Shown here: positions 7,254 to 9,167 of the stretch, piece by piece | Position numbering within the stretch: the stretch's first letter is position 1 | How the letters are laid out: the number at the start of each line of letters is the position of its first letter | Source of the DNA: Candidatus Hodarchaeota archaeon | Lineage (GTDB): Archaea > Asgardarchaeota > Heimdallarchaeia > Hodarchaeales > YT1-057 | Direction: 5' to 3' | NCBI GenBank assembly: GCA_016839955.1 | Contig: JAEOTI010000734.1 | Location: forward strand, 1-9,167 | DNA: 9,167 bases | The notes under the pieces: generated by a model | What the model was told of the DNA's origin: nothing | Seen by the model: the letters and a program-made list of their open reading frames with translations, nothing else | The model's database searches: none | Position numbers and translations under genes: made by a program

Positions 7254-8192
7254 ATGATACCAAGAGACTCTTGTATTTATGTTGCAGGCCACACAGGTTT
7301 AGTGGGATCGGCATTACTTCGCGTTTTTGAGAAAAGAGGATTCGAGAATATTGTGACGGAAGTTAGTTCAAACCTAGATCTTCGAAAACCTGACAAAGTG
7401 CGCGAATGGTTTTCATCACACGAATTTGATTATGTTATTGATGCAGCTGCAAAGGTGGGAGGCATCATGGCGAATTCTACTTTCCCTGCGACCTTCATTT
7501 ATGATAACTTAATGATTCAAACAAATTTGATCCATTATGCTTACAAATATGGTGTAAAAAAGTTTCTATTTTTGGGAAGTTCTTGCATATATCCAAGAAT
7601 GGCACCTCAACCGATAAAAGAAGAATATTTCTTGGATGGAAAACTAGAGGAGACGAATAAAGCCTATGCGATCGCTAAAATTGCAGGAGTAACCATGTGT
7701 CAAGCTTATTGGAAACAATTTGGATTCAAAGCTATTTCAATTATGCCAACAAATCTTTACGGACCCAATGATAATTTTGACTTAGAATCTTCCCATGCGC
7801 TTCCAGCGCTTATTCGGAAATTTCACGAAGCAAAAATCTCTGAAAGCCCATCAGTCGAAGTTTGGGGTACTGGAAACCCAAAAAGAGAGTTCCTTTTTGT
7901 AGATGATTTAGCAGATGCGGCTATATTTTTATCAGATAATTATAACGATCCAGAAATCATTAATGTGGGAACAGGGAAGGACATTTCAATAAAAGAATTA
8001 ACTTTTTTAATTAAAAAGATTGTAAATTTTCAGGGAGATCTGGTTTTTGACACAAGTAAACCAGATGGGACGCCAAGGAAGCTTCTCAACATTGATAAAA
8101 TCATTAGTCTAGGATGGAAACCAAAATATACTCTTCAAAACGGTATTGAAAGCACCTACGAATGGCTTAAAGAGAATATCAAGTCGAATTAA
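7254..8192 (+). CDS. fcl: GDP-L-fucose synthase (GDP-4-keto-6-deoxymannose 3,5-epimerase/4-reductase)
   Basis: NADPH-dependent extended SDR enzyme of 312 residues that epimerises GDP-4-keto-6-deoxymannose at C3 and C5 and reduces C4, giving GDP-L-fucose. The cofactor motif is AGHTGLVGSA (11-20; Gly12, Gly15, Gly18). DAAAKVGGI (63-71) and LGSSCIYPRMAPQPI (107-121) are family hallmarks. The catalytic set is complete: Ser109 and Cys111 in SSCIYP, Tyr138 and Lys142 in YAIAK, and His181 in ESSHALPALIRKF (178-190), matching Ser107, Cys109, Tyr136, Lys140 and His179 of the E. coli enzyme. TNLYGPNDNFD (166-176) and WGTGNPKREFLFVDDLADA (204-222) complete the substrate-binding region. ATG 7254 follows GGGG at 7243-7246. 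With gmd it forms the full route from GDP-mannose to GDP-fucose. A hairpin with T-run follows directly. Confidence 0.97.
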   Translation: MIPRDSCIYVAGHTGLVGSALLRVFEKRGFENIVTEVSSNLDLRKPDKVREWFSSHEFDYVIDAAAKVGGIMANSTFPATFIYDNLMIQTNLIHYAYKYGVKKFLFLGSSCIYPRMAPQPIKEEYFLDGKLEETNKAYAIAKIAGVTMCQAYWKQFGFKAISIMPTNLYGPNDNFDLESSHALPALIRKFHEAKISESPSVEVWGTGNPKREFLFVDDLADAAIFLSDNYNDPEIINVGTGKDISIKELTFLIKKIVNFQGDLVFDTSKPDGTPRKLLNIDKIISLGWKPKYTLQNGIESTYEWLKENIKSN

Positions 8193-8193
8193 T

Positions 8194-8222
8194 CCGAAAA
8201 TCAAAACTCATTGATTTTTTGG
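8194..8222 (+). terminator. Hairpin with T-run after fcl
   Basis: Just after the fcl TAA, AAAATCAA (8197-8204) pairs with TTGATTTT (8211-8218) around a 6-nt loop, inside a six-T run. Flanking CC (8194-8195) and GG (8221-8222) can lengthen the stem with a wobble and a one-base bulge. Its position directly behind the gmd-fcl pair fits transcription termination and suggests that the membrane-protein gene downstream has its own promoter. Confidence 0.55.
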
Positions 8223-8300
8223 ACTGTTTCCTGAAAGTATTTTTAAATAAAATATTCATTCAAGTATGTATTGCCCCAGCACTGCTAAATTAGAAATAAT

Positions 8301-8335
8301 CCTGATACTAACAAATCTGTTATTAAATTATCAGG
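8301..8335 (+). promoter_or_regulatory. Two-part leader hairpin overlapping the ribosome site
   Basis: CCTGATA (8301-8307) pairs with TATCAGG (8329-8335). Inside that, TAACA (8309-8313) pairs with TGTTA (8318-8322) around an AATC tetraloop. The outer 3' arm takes in the first two G of the GGTGAT ribosome site (8334-8339), so in RNA the fold could hide translation initiation of the membrane-protein gene. Regulation is inference; the pairing is seen directly. Confidence 0.4.
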
Positions 8336-8343
8336 TGATTTTT

Positions 8344-9167
8344 TTGCAAGTTCAGAAAAAAAGATTATTAGTTTCATTTCTTATTGGTTTAATCTGTTTA
8401 GTTATAATATTCAATATTTTAGACCTTTCAACATTACTAAATCAAATTTCTTCTCTTTCGTTTAATGTAATTATTTTTTCAACGCTTATTTATTGCTTTT
8501 CACTTCTTTTAAGATCAATTAGATTCTGGTTGCTGCTAAGTAGTGTTAGAGGAGGAATAGATTTGCGTATGGCTATCAGTGTTACCTTCTCCTCCTATTT
8601 CTTGTCATCTTTTCTGCCTGTACGACTTGGTGAAAGTGTCAAACTAATTAGACCTAAAATCAAGTCTCAAATTCCATATACGATAACAGGATTCACTATT
8701 ATTGTAGAGAAAATTTTAGATTTGGTCTCCATATCTTCCATTATACTTTTTTCAATAACAGTTATGCTTCTATTTATTGAATTCGAACTACCAAATTTCA
8801 CCGTTCTTTTGCTACAAATAACGTTTTTTTTCGAATTACTTGCAATTCTTTGCTTAATCATAATATTTTTATGGGGAAATTCAATCTTCTCACGTTTGGG
8901 AAACCGTGGCAGGATTCAAACCCACCTAAAATTATCATACTCCAATTATAAACAAGCCATGGCATTTTTTTTAAAAAATCCCCATATCCTTGGTATTTCT
9001 GAGCTAATGACCCTTTTAATCTGGTTACTTGATTCAATGGTTTTATTAATAATTTTTATTGAGATTTCTGGTATTTCAACTAGTACTATACTATTTATCA
9101 CAATAATTAGCGCTTTGTTTGCTTATTTAACGTTTGTTTTTCCAATTTCACCAGGGAATATTGGATC
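8344..9167 (+). CDS. LPG_synthase_TM/UPF0104 family membrane protein (flippase-like), 3' end cut by window
   Basis: An open frame runs to the window edge (274 codons plus 2 bases, no stop). The product is strongly hydrophobic, with likely membrane segments near residues 8-26, 39-57, 75-92, 123-144, 152-177, 219-240 and 246-267. Family hallmarks of PF03706 are the SSFLPVRLGESVKL motif (88-101), the EKILDL element (122-127) and FPISPGNIG (266-274), matching the usual PxSPGxxG block. The bacterial relative MprF uses such a domain to flip lysyl-phosphatidylglycerol. Archaeal stand-alone copies sit in glycan loci, where a role in moving or modifying polyprenyl-linked products is suspected but unproven. 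TTG 8344 is chosen because GGTGAT at 8334-8339 is well placed; an in-frame GTG at 8335 would add three residues but lacks a ribosome site. Residues 60-99 are duplicated in the decayed fragment before gmd. Confidence 0.85.
   Translation, partial: MQVQKKRLLVSFLIGLICLVIIFNILDLSTLLNQISSLSFNVIIFSTLIYCFSLLLRSIRFWLLLSSVRGGIDLRMAISVTFSSYFLSSFLPVRLGESVKLIRPKIKSQIPYTITGFTIIVEKILDLVSISSIILFSITVMLLFIEFELPNFTVLLLQITFFFELLAILCLIIIFLWGNSIFSRLGNRGRIQTHLKLSYSNYKQAMAFFLKNPHILGISELMTLLIWLLDSMVLLIIFIEISGISTSTILFITIISALFAYLTFVFPISPGNIG
8521..8640 (+). repeat. Right copy of 120-bp imperfect direct repeat
   Basis: This in-gene segment of the UPF0104 coding region is 101/120 identical, ungapped, to 5846-5965. Here the frame is intact. 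It encodes the end of membrane segment 2, the first loop and segment 3 with the FLPVRLGE motif. Confidence 0.9.

Noticed and set aside
8667..8861. 64-codon open frame on the minus strand
   Set aside because: It lies wholly inside the UPF0104 coding region, whose hydrophobic sense frame is convincing.
1..9167. CRISPR array, tRNA or rRNA genes
   Set aside because: No regularly spaced repeats and no cloverleaf or rRNA-like conserved segments were seen on either strand.

Overview
This is a 9.2 kb, AT-rich window (about a third G+C by eye) holding part of a surface-polysaccharide or glycolipid biosynthesis locus. I think the host is an archaeon, possibly one of the lineages with loosely packed genomes, such as Asgard-like archaea. 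The grounds are the mix of ATG, GTG and TTG starts, GGAG/GGTGAT-type ribosome sites, TTTAAA/TTATAAAT boxes instead of clear -35/-10 pairs, an archaeal-looking nucleotide-sugar dehydrogenase and generous AT-rich spacers. A bacterium is not excluded, and no marker gene settles it.

Layout, left to right, with every intact gene on the + strand: the 3' end of a transposase (1-261); two GT4 glycosyltransferases (422-1588, 1792-2916); a GT2 glycosyltransferase of the dolichol-phosphate-mannose-synthase type (3216-4037); a UDP-N-acetylhexosamine/UDP-glucose-type 6-dehydrogenase that makes a nucleotide-activated uronic acid (4121-5455); a 724-bp decayed stretch with remnants of at least two genes; GDP-mannose 4,6-dehydratase (6180-7235) and GDP-L-fucose synthase (7254-8192), 18 bp apart; and a membrane protein of the LPG_synthase_TM/UPF0104 flippase-like family (8344 onward), cut by the window end.

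How they work together (inference from families): gmd and fcl convert GDP-mannose to GDP-L-fucose. The dehydrogenase supplies an acidic nucleotide sugar. The two GT4 enzymes are candidates for adding such sugars to a growing glycan. The GT2 enzyme may charge a polyprenyl or dolichyl phosphate carrier or add another sugar. The polytopic membrane protein may move or modify a lipid or lipid-linked product. No polymerase, ligase, GDP-mannose-supplying enzyme or epimerase is in view, so the locus continues outside.

The most striking feature is in the 'empty' stretch before gmd. It contains a stop-interrupted N-terminal piece of a GT28/MurG-like glycosyltransferase (HGLGHTTR motif) fused to an internal fragment of a UPF0104 gene. 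That fragment is 101/120 identical, without gaps, to the UPF0104 gene at the right end of the window. The gmd-fcl pair is therefore flanked by 120-bp imperfect direct repeats, a scar suggesting cassette exchange or duplication followed by decay. I did not find a clearly new type of biological system.
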